Assembly (NCBI RefSeq): GCF_002407605.1
Contig: NZ_NXGV01000003.1
Location: forward strand, 447,210 to 511,209
Direction of reading: 5' to 3'
DNA length: 64,000 nucleotides
Source of the DNA: Marinobacter sp. ANT_B65
GTDB lineage: Bacteria > Pseudomonadota > Gammaproteobacteria > Pseudomonadales > Oleiphilaceae
Both the position numbers and the translations under genes were made by a program. The notes beneath the pieces were generated by a model, which was given only the letters and a program-made list of their open reading frames with translations, had not been told where the DNA came from and did not search any database. Positions 38,706-48,619 of the stretch are shown here, piece after piece; the stretch's first letter is position 1, and every line of letters starts with the position of its first letter.

Positions 38706-39340
38706 TGCGCTCATGCATTCGCGTATGGACAACCATGCTGCTGATAGCGGGCCTCAGCGCCTGTACCACGATCCAGCTTGAACCACTGCCGGAGGGCATG
38801 ACAGATCAGCCTCCAGCCGACTGGCAGGAGCGTTCAGCAAAACTGAGCAACTTTGATCACTGGCAACTTTCCGGAAAGCTGGCAGTGCGCCAGCCTTCAG
38901 ACAGTGGCACCGCCATTATCAATCACTGGATACAGGAGGGCGAGGCCTTCGACCTTGCCTTATCGTCATCCTTTCTCGGAATGGGCAGCACAAACCTAAA
39001 AGGCGTGCCGGGTTTCATTGAGCTGACTCTCTCGAACGGCGAGACCTATCGCTCCGGGGACCCTGATGCACTTATGGAAGCCGCCACCGGCTGGCAACTC
39101 CCCCTGGAAAGCCTGACATGGTGGATACGAGGCCTGCCAGCCCCAGGTGGAGATTTCCGCCTGCTGTTTGGCGACCGTGGCGAACTGGCCATGATCCGGC
39201 AGGCTGGCTGGGAAATCCGCTATGACAGATGGCACGAGCTACAAGACAACACACCAGCTCTGCCTGCCCGGATAACAGCACTGAAAGAAGATAAACGTGT
39301 ACGCGTTGTTGTAAGCAACTGGCAGGACCTCAAGCCGTGA
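38705..39340 (+). CDS. lolB: Outer-membrane lipoprotein insertase LolB
   Basis: Receives lipoproteins from LolA and inserts them in the outer membrane; itself a lipoprotein. The signal peptide ends in a lipobox around GLSAC near residue 19. The mature part has the beta-barrel half-sandwich of the family, with [24 protein letters not shown] and the hydrophobic loop [11 protein letters not shown]. About 211 residues. A GTG immediately before the ATG could also serve. Overlaps the TPR gene and ispE on both sides. Confidence 0.93.
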   Translation: MRSCIRVWTTMLLIAGLSACTTIQLEPLPEGMTDQPPADWQERSAKLSNFDHWQLSGKLAVRQPSDSGTAIINHWIQEGEAFDLALSSSFLGMGSTNLKGVPGFIELTLSNGETYRSGDPDALMEAATGWQLPLESLTWWIRGLPAPGGDFRLLFGDRGELAMIRQAGWEIRYDRWHELQDNTPALPARITALKEDKRVRVVVSNWQDLKP

Positions 39341-40200
39341 CAACAACCATAACCCTGCCCTCGCCTGCCAAACTGAACCTTTTCCTGCATATTGTGGGCA
39401 GGCGCCCGGATGGTTACCACGAACTTCAGACACTGTTCCAGTTCCTCAATTATGGCGACGACATCACTCTGAGCCTGACCCCGGGGCAGCCGGGCATCCA
39501 TCTTGAGACCTCCTTGAGCGGGGTGCCCGACGAAGACAACCTGATAGTCAGAGCAGCACGCGCCCTCGCAAAAAAAGCGCCTGGGGAGCTTCCGGGCGTA
39601 TCCATAGCCATTACCAAACGCCTGCCTATGGGTGGAGGGCTTGGCGGGGGAAGCTCAAACGCAGCCACTACACTGCTTGGTCTCAACCACCTGTGGAAGC
39701 TCGGCCTGAACCTTGATGAGCTGGCGCAGACAGGGCTCACACTCGGCGCAGATGTACCGGTTTTTGTACGTGGCCATGCTGCTTTCGGCGAAGGCATAGG
39801 CGAAAAACTGACGCCTGCTTTCCCGCCAGAAGACTGGTTTCTGGTGCTGAAACCTGCCTGCAATATCAACACAGGAAAGATATTTTCATTTCAAGGGTTG
39901 ACAAGAAACACCCCTAGAATCACAATAGCGCCCGCTTTTGAGGGAGACGCCTCGAGGTACCGAAACGACTGTGAAGATGTAGTCAGAAGACTGTATCCTG
40001 ACGTCAACCAGAGCATGGAATGGCTCACCAAATTCGGACCTGCAAGATTAACCGGAACCGGGGCTTGCATATTTGGACGTTTCCCTACAGAATCCGCAGC
40101 CCGGATTATCTGGGAAAGCAAACCCTCCGGCATCACCGGGTTCGTAGCTAAAGGGGTGAACGTATCGCCTCTTCACCAAAAGCTGACAGAGCTGGAATGA
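39337..40200 (+). CDS. ispE: 4-diphosphocytidyl-2-C-methyl-D-erythritol kinase
   Basis: GHMP-family kinase of the non-mevalonate isoprenoid pathway, 287 residues. Seen: [24 protein letters not shown] at the N-terminus (substrate site), the ATP-binding glycine-rich loop [21 protein letters not shown] near residue 93, and [11 protein letters not shown] at the C-terminal motif. Start codon is GTG at 39337, overlapping the lolB stop (GTGA). Followed within 20 bp by tRNA-Gln and prs. Confidence 0.96.
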   Translation: MTTTITLPSPAKLNLFLHIVGRRPDGYHELQTLFQFLNYGDDITLSLTPGQPGIHLETSLSGVPDEDNLIVRAARALAKKAPGELPGVSIAITKRLPMGGGLGGGSSNAATTLLGLNHLWKLGLNLDELAQTGLTLGADVPVFVRGHAAFGEGIGEKLTPAFPPEDWFLVLKPACNINTGKIFSFQGLTRNTPRITIAPAFEGDASRYRNDCEDVVRRLYPDVNQSMEWLTKFGPARLTGTGACIFGRFPTESAARIIWESKPSGITGFVAKGVNVSPLHQKLTELE

Positions 40201-40219
40201 TGCCAAAAGAGCACGATAC

Positions 40220-40294
40220 TGGGGTGTCGCCAAGTGGTAAGGCAACGGGTTTTGATCCCGTCATGCGCAGGTTCGAATCCTGCCACCCCAGCCA
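40220..40294 (+). tRNA. tRNA-Gln (anticodon TTG)
   Basis: A 75-nt cloverleaf with the CCA end encoded. Acceptor stem TGGGGTG pairs with CACCCCA; the anticodon loop is GGGTTTTGATCCC with TTG at the centre; the T loop GGTTCGAATCC is canonical. It lies between ispE and prs, the usual place in Pseudomonas-like genomes, and is probably processed from a common transcript. Confidence 0.97.
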
Positions 40295-40346
40295 ACTTTC
40301 TCCCGCTTCTTCTGACTCAACCGCCGAAAACGAGAAGGGTGCCATC

Positions 40347-41297
40347 GTGTCCAAACTGATGATTTTCTCAGGCAATGCCAATCCAGAGCTTGCCCACGCT
40401 ATCGCTAAAAAACTCCACATCCCTATGGGAGAGGCCACTGTAGGCCGGTTCAGCGATGGCGAAACCACCGTCGAAATCAATGAAAATGTCCGTGGCCACG
40501 ATGTATTTATCATCCAGCCCACGTGCTATCCCACTAATGACAACCTGATGGAACTGATCGTGATGGCCGACGCCCTGCGCCGCGCTTCCGCATCACGCAT
40601 CACAGCAGTCATTCCGTATTATGGTTACGCTCGCCAGGATCGCCGCGTGCGCTCAAGCCGCGTTGCCATCAGCGCCAAAGTCGTTGCCGACATGATCTCC
40701 AGCATCGGCGTTGACCGCGTACTGACCGTAGACCTTCATGCCGACCAGATTCAGGGCTTTTTCGACGTACCTGTAGACAACATCTACGCAACGCCCGTAC
40801 TGCTTGAAGACATCGAAAAACAGCGGTTCGAGAACTTCGTTGTTGTGTCACCGGATGTTGGCGGCGTTGTTCGCGCCCGTGCCGTTGCCAAGCGACTGGA
40901 TGATGCCGATCTGGCAATCATCGACAAGCGTCGCCCGAAAGCAAACGTTTCGCAGGTAATGCACATTATTGGTGACGTGCAGAACAAAACCTGCATTCTG
41001 GTTGACGATATCGTCGATACCGCAGGCACCTTGTGCAAAGCAGCGAACGCACTCAAAGAGCGTGGCGCTTCCCGGGTAGTGGCTTATATCACTCACCCTG
41101 TTCTCTCCGGCCCGGCTATCGAAAACATCGAAGAATCGGATCTGGACGAGCTCGTGGTATGTGACACTATTCCACTGAGTGACAAAGCCAGGAACTGTGA
41201 TAGAATCCGCCCCCTCAGTATGGCCGGACTGCTCGCAGAATCTATTCGTCGCGTCAGTAACGAAGAGTCCATCAGCGCCCTGTTTGAGAATATCTGA
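40347..41297 (+). CDS. prs: Ribose-phosphate pyrophosphokinase
   Basis: Makes PRPP from ribose-5-phosphate and ATP for nucleotide, His and Trp synthesis. With the GTG start at 40347 (GAGAAGGG 8 bases upstream) the protein has 316 residues, the family norm, and begins [22 protein letters not shown]. The PRPP signature [18 protein letters not shown] and the phosphoribosyl site [17 protein letters not shown] are clear. The frame stays open upstream through the tRNA gene, but that part is not protein. Ends before a strong terminator. Confidence 0.97.
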   Translation: MSKLMIFSGNANPELAHAIAKKLHIPMGEATVGRFSDGETTVEINENVRGHDVFIIQPTCYPTNDNLMELIVMADALRRASASRITAVIPYYGYARQDRRVRSSRVAISAKVVADMISSIGVDRVLTVDLHADQIQGFFDVPVDNIYATPVLLEDIEKQRFENFVVVSPDVGGVVRARAVAKRLDDADLAIIDKRRPKANVSQVMHIIGDVQNKTCILVDDIVDTAGTLCKAANALKERGASRVVAYITHPVLSGPAIENIEESDLDELVVCDTIPLSDKARNCDRIRPLSMAGLLAESIRRVSNEESISALFENI

Positions 41298-41358
41298 GTA
41301 GGCAGACAGCCATAATACTTGGGAAACAGGACGTTATAGCGGTCACATAAAAGTTGCC

Positions 41359-41392
41359 GAGTCGGGAGCCTAAACAGGCTCCCGACTCTTTT
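41359..41392 (+). terminator. Terminator after prs
   Basis: A 12-bp perfect stem (GAGTCGGGAGCC / GGCTCCCGACTC) with a 6-base loop and TTTT. A second, smaller hairpin AGCCGG/CCGGCT with TTT follows at 41397-41417, ahead of rplY. Confidence 0.9.
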
Positions 41393-41481
41393 AGTCAGCC
41401 GGAAAAATCCGGCTTTTCGAAAACATCACCTGTCCCAACGCCTGGTCGCGGGCAGTTCAGGTGACGATTGAGGTACAAACC

Positions 41482-42126
41482 ATGTCTCAGGACTTTGTTA
41501 TTGAAGCATTTCCTCGTGACGACAAGGGGAGAGGTGCGAGCCGCCGCCTGCGTCGCGAAGAACGTAAAATCCCGGCCATCATCTATGGCGCCGGTAAAGA
41601 AGCTACTCCGATTTCCATCTGGCACAACGAGCTGAAAAAAGCTCTGGAAAACGAAGCCTTCTTCTCTCACATTCTTACCATTGATCTGAATGGCAAGAAA
41701 GAGAGCGTGATCATGAAAGATCTTCAGCGGCACCCGTACAAACTGCTGCTGACTCACGCCGATTTCCAGCGCGTTGAAAAAGATCAGGAAATCTTTGTTC
41801 ACGTTCCGCTGCACCTGCTGAACGAAGAGACAGCTCCGGCAATCAAGACTCTTGGCGGCGTTGCATTCCGATTGATGACAGAGGTTGAGGTAGCATGTCT
41901 GCCACAGAATCTGCCTGAATACATCGAAATCGACATGGCTGAAGTTGAGATGGATCAGATCGTTCACATGAGCGACCTGAAACTTCCGAAAGGCGTTCGT
42001 ATTCCTGCCCTGCAACACGGCAACGAACACGACCAGGCTGTTGTGTCTATCAGCAAGCCGAAAGGCATCAAAGCTGACGACGCTGAAGACGAAGCCGAAG
42101 GCGAAGAAGGCGAAAGCAAGGAGTAA
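41482..42126 (+). CDS. rplY: 50S ribosomal protein L25 (long, CTC-type)
   Basis: Binds 5S rRNA in the large subunit. The 214-residue product has the N-terminal L25 domain (RGASRRLRREERKIPAIIYGAGKE) and the C-terminal CTC/TL5 beta domain (VHVPLHLLNEETAPAIKTLGG), ending in an acidic tail. The start ATG at 41482 has GAGG at good spacing; an upstream in-frame ACG/ATT region is unlikely. Followed after 21 bp by pth, with which it is commonly cotranscribed. Confidence 0.95.
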   Translation: MSQDFVIEAFPRDDKGRGASRRLRREERKIPAIIYGAGKEATPISIWHNELKKALENEAFFSHILTIDLNGKKESVIMKDLQRHPYKLLLTHADFQRVEKDQEIFVHVPLHLLNEETAPAIKTLGGVAFRLMTEVEVACLPQNLPEYIEIDMAEVEMDQIVHMSDLKLPKGVRIPALQHGNEHDQAVVSISKPKGIKADDAEDEAEGEEGESKE

Positions 42127-42147
42127 TCACTCCGGAGGCGCTGGCAT

Positions 42148-42741
42148 ATGGCACAGGATATTGTCATGGTGGTTGGGCTGGGAAACCCCGGTCCTGACTA
42201 CGAGAATACCCGCCATAATGCTGGCGCCCTCTTCGTCGAAGCACTGGCTCGCGATGCGGGCCAGTCGCTCCGCCCCGAAAAAAAGTATCATGGACACTAT
42301 GCCCGTATTCAGTGGCAAGGCCTTGAACTTCACCTGCTGAATCCCGCTACTTTCATGAACCGCAGTGGCTTATCTGTAAAAGCCCTTGCAGACTTTTTCA
42401 AGATTCCCCCCGGCCAGATACTGATCGCTCACGATGAGCTTGATCTCCCCCCCGGCACAGCCAAGCTTAAAAAAGGTGGAGGCCACGGCGGACACAACGG
42501 CCTGAGAGACACCATAGCCCACCTTGGCACAAACGAGTTCCAGAGACTCCGTATTGGCATCGGCCATCCCGGCGACAGCCGAAAAGTGACCGGCTACGTA
42601 CTGGGCCGTCTTGGCAAGCGGGAAACCGAAGACCTGAACGCTGTATTCAGCCAAGTCATGCGGGTTCTGCCCGAGGCTGCTTCCGGCAACCTTGCTGCGG
42701 CAATGAACCACTTGCACAGTTTCAAGCCTGTCAGCGCCTGA
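42148..42741 (+). CDS. pth: Peptidyl-tRNA hydrolase
   Basis: Recycles peptidyl-tRNA that has dropped off the ribosome. 197 residues. Seen: the N-terminal VVGLGNPGPDYENTRHNAGALFV with catalytic His, FMNRSG near residue 70, the catalytic Asp region LIAHDELDLPPGTAKLKKGGGHGGHNGLRD, and RLRIGIGHPG. Normal partner of rplY and ychF in this order. Confidence 0.97.
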   Translation: MAQDIVMVVGLGNPGPDYENTRHNAGALFVEALARDAGQSLRPEKKYHGHYARIQWQGLELHLLNPATFMNRSGLSVKALADFFKIPPGQILIAHDELDLPPGTAKLKKGGGHGGHNGLRDTIAHLGTNEFQRLRIGIGHPGDSRKVTGYVLGRLGKRETEDLNAVFSQVMRVLPEAASGNLAAAMNHLHSFKPVSA

Positions 42742-42856
42742 ACCTGCGCAAACCATACTGCGGGCGATTGTGCCACTCCAGGCATCTCACACTCGCACCC
42801 GCTGCCCTACACCGGTATAATCCGGCCAAATTTTCCTGTACCAGCAGAGGCACTCC

Positions 42857-43948
42857 ATGGGTTTTAACTGCGGCATCGTCGGCCTACCAAACGTCGGCAA
42901 ATCCACCCTGTTCAACGCACTGACCAAAGCAGGCATTGGCGCGGAAAACTTCCCGTTCTGCACCATCGAGCCTAACGCAGGTGTGGTCGCCATGCCCGAC
43001 CCCCGGCTTACCAAACTCGCAGAAATCGTAAAGCCGGAAAGAGTGGTTCCCACCACAATGGAATTTGTGGACATTGCAGGCCTTGTAGCCGGTGCATCCA
43101 AAGGTGAAGGCCTGGGCAACCAGTTCCTTGCCAATATCCGCCAGACCGAAGCCATTGCCCATGTTGTCCGCTGCTTTGACGACAACAATGTAATCCACGT
43201 TGCCAACAAAATAGATCCGGCTGCGGATATTGAGATCATCAACACCGAGCTTGCTCTGGCTGATATGGACACTGTCGAAAAAGCCATCAAGCGGGTGCAG
43301 CGCATCGCCAAAGGGGGCGATAAAGAAGCCAAGGCCCAACTGGAAATTTTCGAACGTCTTTTGCCCGTACTTAACGAAGGCAAACCCGTTCGCAGCATGG
43401 GGCTGGATAAAGACGAACTGCTACTGATCCGCGAACTGTGCCTGCTCACCATCAAGCCTACGATGTTCATTGCCAACGTCTCAGAAGATGGTTTTGAGAA
43501 CAATCCCTACCTGGACACAGTGCGCAAAATTGCTGCAGAAGAAAATGCAGTGGTAGTGCCTATCTGCAACAAAATTGAAGCAGAAATCTCGGAACTGGAA
43601 GACGACGAGAAAAGCATGTTCCTTGAAGAAATGGGCATGGAAGAAGCCGGCCTCGACCGCGTTATACGGGCCGGCTACAGCCTGCTGGGCCTGCAGACCT
43701 ATTTTACAGCCGGCGTTAAAGAAGTAAGAGCCTGGACCGTCAAAATTGGCGCTACAGCTCCCCAGGCAGCCGCTGTGATCCACACAGACTTTGAACGCGG
43801 GTTTATCCGCGCCGAGGTTATCGCCTACGAAGACTTTATACAGTATCGCGGCGAAGCAGGTGCCAAAGATGCCGGCAAGTGGCGCCTGGAAGGTAAGGAA
43901 TACATCGTAAAAGACGGCGACGTTATCCACTTCCGGTTTAACGTTTAG
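42857..43948 (+). CDS. ychF: Redox-regulated ATPase/GTPase YchF
   Basis: OBG-family P-loop protein, 363 residues, that prefers ATP over GTP. Seen: G1 motif [14 protein letters not shown] at residues 8-21, the G3 region [23 protein letters not shown], a coiled-coil insert, and the C-terminal TGS domain ([20 protein letters not shown] to [16 protein letters not shown]). Third gene of the rplY-pth-ychF set; a terminator follows. Confidence 0.97.
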   Translation: MGFNCGIVGLPNVGKSTLFNALTKAGIGAENFPFCTIEPNAGVVAMPDPRLTKLAEIVKPERVVPTTMEFVDIAGLVAGASKGEGLGNQFLANIRQTEAIAHVVRCFDDNNVIHVANKIDPAADIEIINTELALADMDTVEKAIKRVQRIAKGGDKEAKAQLEIFERLLPVLNEGKPVRSMGLDKDELLLIRELCLLTIKPTMFIANVSEDGFENNPYLDTVRKIAAEENAVVVPICNKIEAEISELEDDEKSMFLEEMGMEEAGLDRVIRAGYSLLGLQTYFTAGVKEVRAWTVKIGATAPQAAAVIHTDFERGFIRAEVIAYEDFIQYRGEAGAKDAGKWRLEGKEYIVKDGDVIHFRFNV

Positions 43949-43957
43949 TGGATACCA

Positions 43958-43990
43958 GCCCCTCCTTCTGCAAAAGGAGGGGCACCCCTT
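43958..43990. terminator. Terminator between ychF and the convergent DUF2238 gene
   Basis: A 10-bp perfect stem GCCCCTCCTT / AAGGAGGGGC followed by a T-containing stretch (ACCCCTTTG). It sits between two convergent genes. Confidence 0.7.
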
Positions 43991-44008
43991 TGAATCTGAT
44001 TCCGGCAA

Positions 44009-44572
44009 TCAAGTGCCTGTTACGACCCTGATCTGACGATCGTGGTACCTGGAAAGCAAAACCAGCGAAGTAATCGCCCCGACCAACGCAAAGGCCATAT
44101 CGGACTGCGTGTCCCAGATATAACCCTGAGTTCCCAGGAAAGCCTTAGCGCCCTCACCTGATATCACCGCAACCCACCATTCAATCAGCTCGTAAAACGC
44201 ACTGAATGACAAGGCTACACAGATAACAAACAGATTCAGCCACCGCCGCCCGTTCACTACATGCTTTCTGATCAGAATTTCTCTTGCGATAACCGCAGGC
44301 ACAAAGCCCTGGAAGAAGTGGCCAAGTTTGTCGTAGTTATTCCTTTCCGCTCCAAACAACCCATCAAAAAACGGAACCTCGGCATAGGTGTAATGACCGC
44401 CAATCATCAAAATCACACAGTGCATCAGAATCAGCAGATACAAAACGGGGGTCAGCTCAAAGCTGCGATAGGTAGCCACCAGAACAGCAACTCCAATCAG
44501 TGCCGGAAGCACCTCCAAAAACCAGGTTATCTGATCTTTCGGATTGATTCCTGACCACACAAGAGCAGCCAT
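44009..44572 (-). CDS. DUF2238/YjdF family membrane protein
   Basis: 187-residue inner-membrane protein with five to six hydrophobic segments. Family marks are HCVILMIGGHYTYAEVPFF, RNNYDKLGHFFQGFVPAVIAREIL and FSAFYELIEWWVAVISGEGAKAFLGTQGYIWDTQSDM. Function unknown. Upstream of it, 58 bp away on the same strand, is the ureide gene allE, but nothing in the sequence ties them in function. Confidence 0.85.
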   Translation of the reverse strand: MAALVWSGINPKDQITWFLEVLPALIGVAVLVATYRSFELTPVLYLLILMHCVILMIGGHYTYAEVPFFDGLFGAERNNYDKLGHFFQGFVPAVIAREILIRKHVVNGRRWLNLFVICVALSFSAFYELIEWWVAVISGEGAKAFLGTQGYIWDTQSDMAFALVGAITSLVLLSRYHDRQIRVVTGT

Positions 44573-44630
44573 GAAAATGCTGGTCCATAAGTATTTTATC
44601 GGCTTTCTCCTGAACTTCTTACGGACGCGA

Positions 44631-45479
44631 TCAACGGCCGTAAGTTGGAAGTTTCATGTGCCGGTTAACATCCTTGTATAACAAATAACGGAACGGGCCC
44701 GGCCCTCCGGCGTAACAGGCCTGCGGGCAGAATGCACGTAACCACATGTAATCGCCAGCTTCCACCTCGACCCAGTCCTTATTTAACAGATACACAGCCT
44801 TGCCTTCCAGTACATACAAACCATGCTCCATTACATGGGGTTCAGCAAAGGGGATTACACCACCGGGCATAAAATTAACGATATTCACCTGCATATCGTG
44901 GCGCATATCCTGATTATCAACAAACCGGGTAGTACTCCAGCAGCCATTGGTATCAGGCATTACAACCGGATCGATCAGGGTTTCGTTGGTTACAAAGGCC
45001 TCGGGCACATCAATACCCTCTACTTTCTCATAGGCTTTGCGAATCCAGTGAAAGCGTACTATCTCGCCTGAGCTATTGCGCAATGTCCACTCACTGCCCG
45101 GAGGAATAAACGCGTAGCCGCCCGGTTGCATACTGTGCTCCTCTCCACTCAGAGTCAGTGTCAGTTCACCCTCAACAATGAACAGCACCGCTTCAGCGCC
45201 CGGCTCCGTTTCCGGCCTATCACTGCCACCACCCGGCTGCACTTCCATGATGTACTGTGAGAAGGTCTCCGCAAAGCCAGTCAGCGGGCGCGACAACACC
45301 CACAAACGAGTACCGGTCCAGAAGGGCAGATGACTGGTAACAATGTCGCGCATGACGCCTTTGGGGATCACTGCGTAGGCCTCGGTGAACACCGCACGGT
45401 CTGTCAGCAGCTGAGTTTGCGGTGGGTGACCGCCGGTAGGCGCATAGTAAGTCTTCGGTTCGCTCGGGCACAGGGCCAT
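44631..45479 (-). CDS. allE: (S)-ureidoglycine aminohydrolase
   Basis: Cytoplasmic double-cupin enzyme that removes ammonia from (S)-ureidoglycine in allantoin breakdown; 282 residues as in YlbA/AllE. Seen: YYAPTGGHPPQTQLLTDRAVF at the N-terminus, a first cupin with VQPGGGSDRPETEPGAEAVLFIVEG, and a second, metal-binding cupin with VNIVNFMPGGVIPFAEPHVMEHGLYVLEGKAVYLL (Glu, His, His ligands). Lies 24 bp behind the allantoinase gene on the same strand and is probably cotranscribed. Intact, unlike its two neighbours in the locus. Confidence 0.92.
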   Translation of the reverse strand: MALCPSEPKTYYAPTGGHPPQTQLLTDRAVFTEAYAVIPKGVMRDIVTSHLPFWTGTRLWVLSRPLTGFAETFSQYIMEVQPGGGSDRPETEPGAEAVLFIVEGELTLTLSGEEHSMQPGGYAFIPPGSEWTLRNSSGEIVRFHWIRKAYEKVEGIDVPEAFVTNETLIDPVVMPDTNGCWSTTRFVDNQDMRHDMQVNIVNFMPGGVIPFAEPHVMEHGLYVLEGKAVYLLNKDWVEVEAGDYMWLRAFCPQACYAGGPGPFRYLLYKDVNRHMKLPTYGR

Positions 45480-45503
45480 AACGGCTCCTTAACAGAGGAA
45501 AAC

Positions 45504-46422
45504 TTATACAGGATGATGTTCGATCCAATGGCGGGCGATATCGATACGACGAGTTACCCAGACATGATCATGAGCTTCTATATAATCAAGAAAACGCTGC
45601 AACGCCCGGAAACGTCCCGGACGGCCAATCAAACGACAATGCAGGCCCACCGAGAGCATTTTGGGCAGTTCTCTGCCTTCGTCATATAGCACATCGAAAG
45701 CATCCTTCAGGTAGCTGAAGAAGTGGTCGCTGGTATTGAAACCTTGTGGCGAGGCAAAACGCATGTCGTTGGTATCCAGGGTATAAGGCACCACAAGATG
45801 ATTGTGATACTCCCCCTGGCTATCAGCTGCCCGGGTCCAGAATGGCAGATCGTCGCCATAATAATCGCTGTCATAGGCAAAGCTTCCTTCATCCAACACC
45901 AGACGCCGGGTATTTGGGCTATCACGGCCGGTGTACCAGCCCAGCGGCTTTTCTCCGTAAAGTCGCTGGAAAATCTCTATAGCACGTTTCATATGCTCCC
46001 GTTCCATCGCCTCGGGCATACCCTGGTAATGAAGCCAGCGCCAGCCGTGACATGCAACTTCGTGCCCCAGCTCTTTAAACGCCATGGCCACGTCAGGATG
46101 CCGTTCCAATGCCATGGCCACGCCAAAAACCGTAAGCGGCAGATCGCGTTTTTCGAATTCTTTAAGGATCCGCCACACCCCGACCCTGGAGCCGTATTCA
46201 TATATGGACTCCATACTCATGTGCCGGTCCGGAAACGCTTCAGCACCGACAATCTCAGAGAGGAATCGCTCTGAGTGACTATCCCCATGGAGGGTACAGC
46301 TCTCCCCGCCTTCTTCATAATTGAGCACAAACTGAACAGCAATGCGGGCCCGGCCATTTTGCGTGTGGCACGTCCCTGCCGTAACCGACAAGATCCCGCG
46401 GATAATTGTCGCTGATGCTCAT
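45504..46422 (-). pseudogene. puuE: Allantoinase PuuE, frameshifted near the start
   Basis: Polysaccharide-deacetylase-fold allantoinase (ring opening of allantoin to allantoate). From residue about 26 onward the protein is normal: ARIAVQFVLNYEEGG, HGWRWLHYQGM, GWYTGRDSPNTRRLV, YDSDYYGDDLPFW. The true N-terminus (ATG at 46422, MSISDNYPRDLVGYGRDVPH, then KWPG) is read in a different frame. The two frames meet at about 46349-46355, in the run CGGGCCCGGCC, where about two bases are missing relative to a continuous reading. An open frame from a TTG at 46391 exists but gives an N-terminus unlike the family. Either a recent inactivating mutation or a sequence error. Confidence 0.8.
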
Positions 46423-46523
46423 AACTGCATTACCTTTTATGGATGTGAAGAAAGACGAGATGCTGTGACTTAGGGCCATCAACAGCGAATCAAGACTCTA
46501 TTGTCAGCTTTTGCCAAAATCAA

Positions 46524-46556
46524 TTGTATACAACAAACCCAATATTTTGTGTACAA
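46524..46556. promoter_or_regulatory. Tandem palindromes upstream of puuE, candidate repressor operators
   Basis: Two near-identical 10-bp sites, TTGTATACAA at 46524-46533 and TTGTGTACAA at 46547-46556, with centres 23 bp apart. They lie about 100-135 bp before the puuE ATG in a 303-bp gap that holds no gene. The shape fits GntR/FadR-type operators; no such regulator gene is in the window. Confidence 0.55.
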
Positions 46557-46725
46557 ACCTCCGTACAGGTCATTGCAATACTTAACCGGGAACCATCCCA
46601 AGCACCATTCAGGCCATAAGCGACACCATCAACGACGTGGCGCCCCCCCTTTCTTTGCCTCGCCTGACCAGCGCATTGCTGCCGGCCTCCGGAAGGTGGC
46701 TCGGGATCACTGAATGTGTTCGGTT

Positions 46726-48171
46726 CTACAGGGAGCCAGGCTGAATCAAGATAGCTTCATAGTTTTTTGTGCGCACATAGTAAATAAACCCTCCCAATGC
46801 GGCGCCAATAATCCAGGCATAGCCAGACAAATCGGCCAGTACAGGCACCCACACTGTAGCCACTGAAAATACGCCTGCGATCAAAAATGCAATGACTGCG
46901 TTGTCATGTCAGCCTTTCCGGTAGTGGTACTGGCCAGCTTCCATGCTGTAGAGGTCCACACTGCTAAGTTCTTGTTTACGTACTACGTAGTAATCAACAA
47001 CCAAAATACCGAACAGCGGAGCCAGGGTCGCGCCCAGCGTATTTACAAAACCAGCAATACCTATCTGGCTGATCACCGCAGTCCACAGCCCCCCAATCAC
47101 CAGCGCAAACCCCGATGTAATCAGACCAGCCTTACGAAAACTGATGGTCGATGGAGACAAATTGGCAATACCGTTAACCGCAGGAATGAAGTTGGCGACC
47201 AGGTTGATACCAACAGTTGCGGCAAAGAAGGTAATAGCTGCGATTATGCCCAGGAATACACTGTCGGAACGCTCCACAATTTCAGTGGGGTTGATGATGG
47301 CCTCACCATAGACCACCGCTGCGCCTGCAGTGGTGAGCAAAGCCAGGGCAGAGAATAGGATCATGTTCATAGGCAAACCCCAGAGGTTGCCGACGACCAT
47401 AGCCTGCTTGTCTTTTGCAAAGCGTGAAAAATCACTGAAGTTAATCATCACCGCTGCAAAATAGGCCACCATGGTGCCAAAGATGGCAACAAAACCAGAC
47501 ATCTCGGTTTTCCACGTAGCATTGAGGTTAGCAAAAATAGTTTGTGCCGCTGAAAGCAGCTTTCCGTCTGACTTATTCCAAAGCACGATCAACAAGGCAA
47601 TCATCACGGCATACACAAACGGACCCGCCAGGTTCAAAAAGCCTTCAACCCAGTTCATACCGCGCCAGAAGATAAAGATGTGAAAACCCCATACGAACAG
47701 GAAGGCCACCCAGTCGACGCCGCTCAAACCCAGGAACATGGCTTCATACTGAGCGCCTGTTACGGACTTGATCAACAATGCCAGAGCAGTTGAGACAAAG
47801 TAGACTTGCGCCCCAAACCAGAACACTGCAACAACTGCACGCAAAATCGCAGGCAACTTGGCGCCTGCCGTACCCATACTGGCGCGAGCAAATACGGGAT
47901 AGGAAATGCCATAACGTTCGCCTGCCGCGCCGGACAGGTTGACCATGCACATGACGAACAGGCCTGCCGCGATCAAAGCAATGAATGCAGTCCACCCGCT
48001 TACACCAAATGAAATAAACAGAGATGCCACCAGGGTGTAGCCAAACAAAGACTGAATATCGTTGGCCCACACGTTGAATATTGCGAACGAGCCCCAGGTT
48101 TTTTCCTTCCTGGTTATGGGCCGCAGAGCGCTGTCTTCGTCGCTGATTACCGCGTCACTGTTAGTTTGCAT
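46726..48171 (-). pseudogene. NCS1-family allantoin/nucleobase permease, interrupted by TGA
   Basis: Twelve-helix nucleobase-cation symporter 1 protein of the allantoin/uracil permease type. Seen: NVWANDIQSLFGYTLVASLF near residue 33, ARASMGTAGAKLPAILRAVVAVFWFGAQ, INFSDFSRFAK and NLVANFIPAVNGIANLSPSTISF. After residue 420 (YHYRKG) an in-frame TGA at 46909-46911 stops the frame, yet 60 more codons in the same phase read as normal family sequence (NAVIAFLIAGVFSVATVWVP, then SGYAWIIGAALGGFIYYV) before a true TAG at 46726. Related proteins have Trp (TGG) at this place. The last membrane segments would be lost. Function probably reduced; rescue by readthrough is not shown. Confidence 0.82.
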
Positions 48172-48619
48172 GCCAGGCTCCTATGATGATCTGTTATCAA
48201 CCCTTCATGTTAATCTCAGCATGCCAATCCGCTGTTTAACGATCTTACGACTGCATTGAGATGCAAAGCAGCGAATAAAACCATGAAACGAAAATTGGTC
48301 TACTGAACAGATATAAGCAAGGGCAAATTACGGGCCATGATGACCTGCGCATACAATTTCAAGAGAAAACGCTGACAACAATCGCGACTACCCTGTAGCC
48401 CACTCAGGACAGAGCTTGCCAGAGCATTGAACGCTTCTGAAAACTTCAGGTTAAGGAAAAAAACAGAATGAAAGAGTCGTCACTGAAAAGCAGAACGCAC
48501 CAAAATGGACTTAAACCTCGTGAATGCAGTTGAACCCGCCCCGGCTTTGGGCCCAGAGCTCTCGTTTAAATACCATGGACGCTCATCGTCAACCTGGAAT
48601 TATTAGTACTGGCCCAGAA
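48172..48619. other. Non-coding gap upstream of the permease
   Basis: 448 bp with no convincing gene on either strand and no copy of the TTGTATACAA-like operator that stands before puuE. It marks the change from the ureide locus to accessory DNA. The permease promoter should lie in its left part, but I cannot point to clear -35/-10 boxes. Confidence 0.5.

Noticed and set aside
40197..40346. Extension of prs upstream through the tRNA-Gln gene.
   Set aside because: The tRNA is unambiguous and the GTG at 40347 with its ribosome site gives the exact family length.
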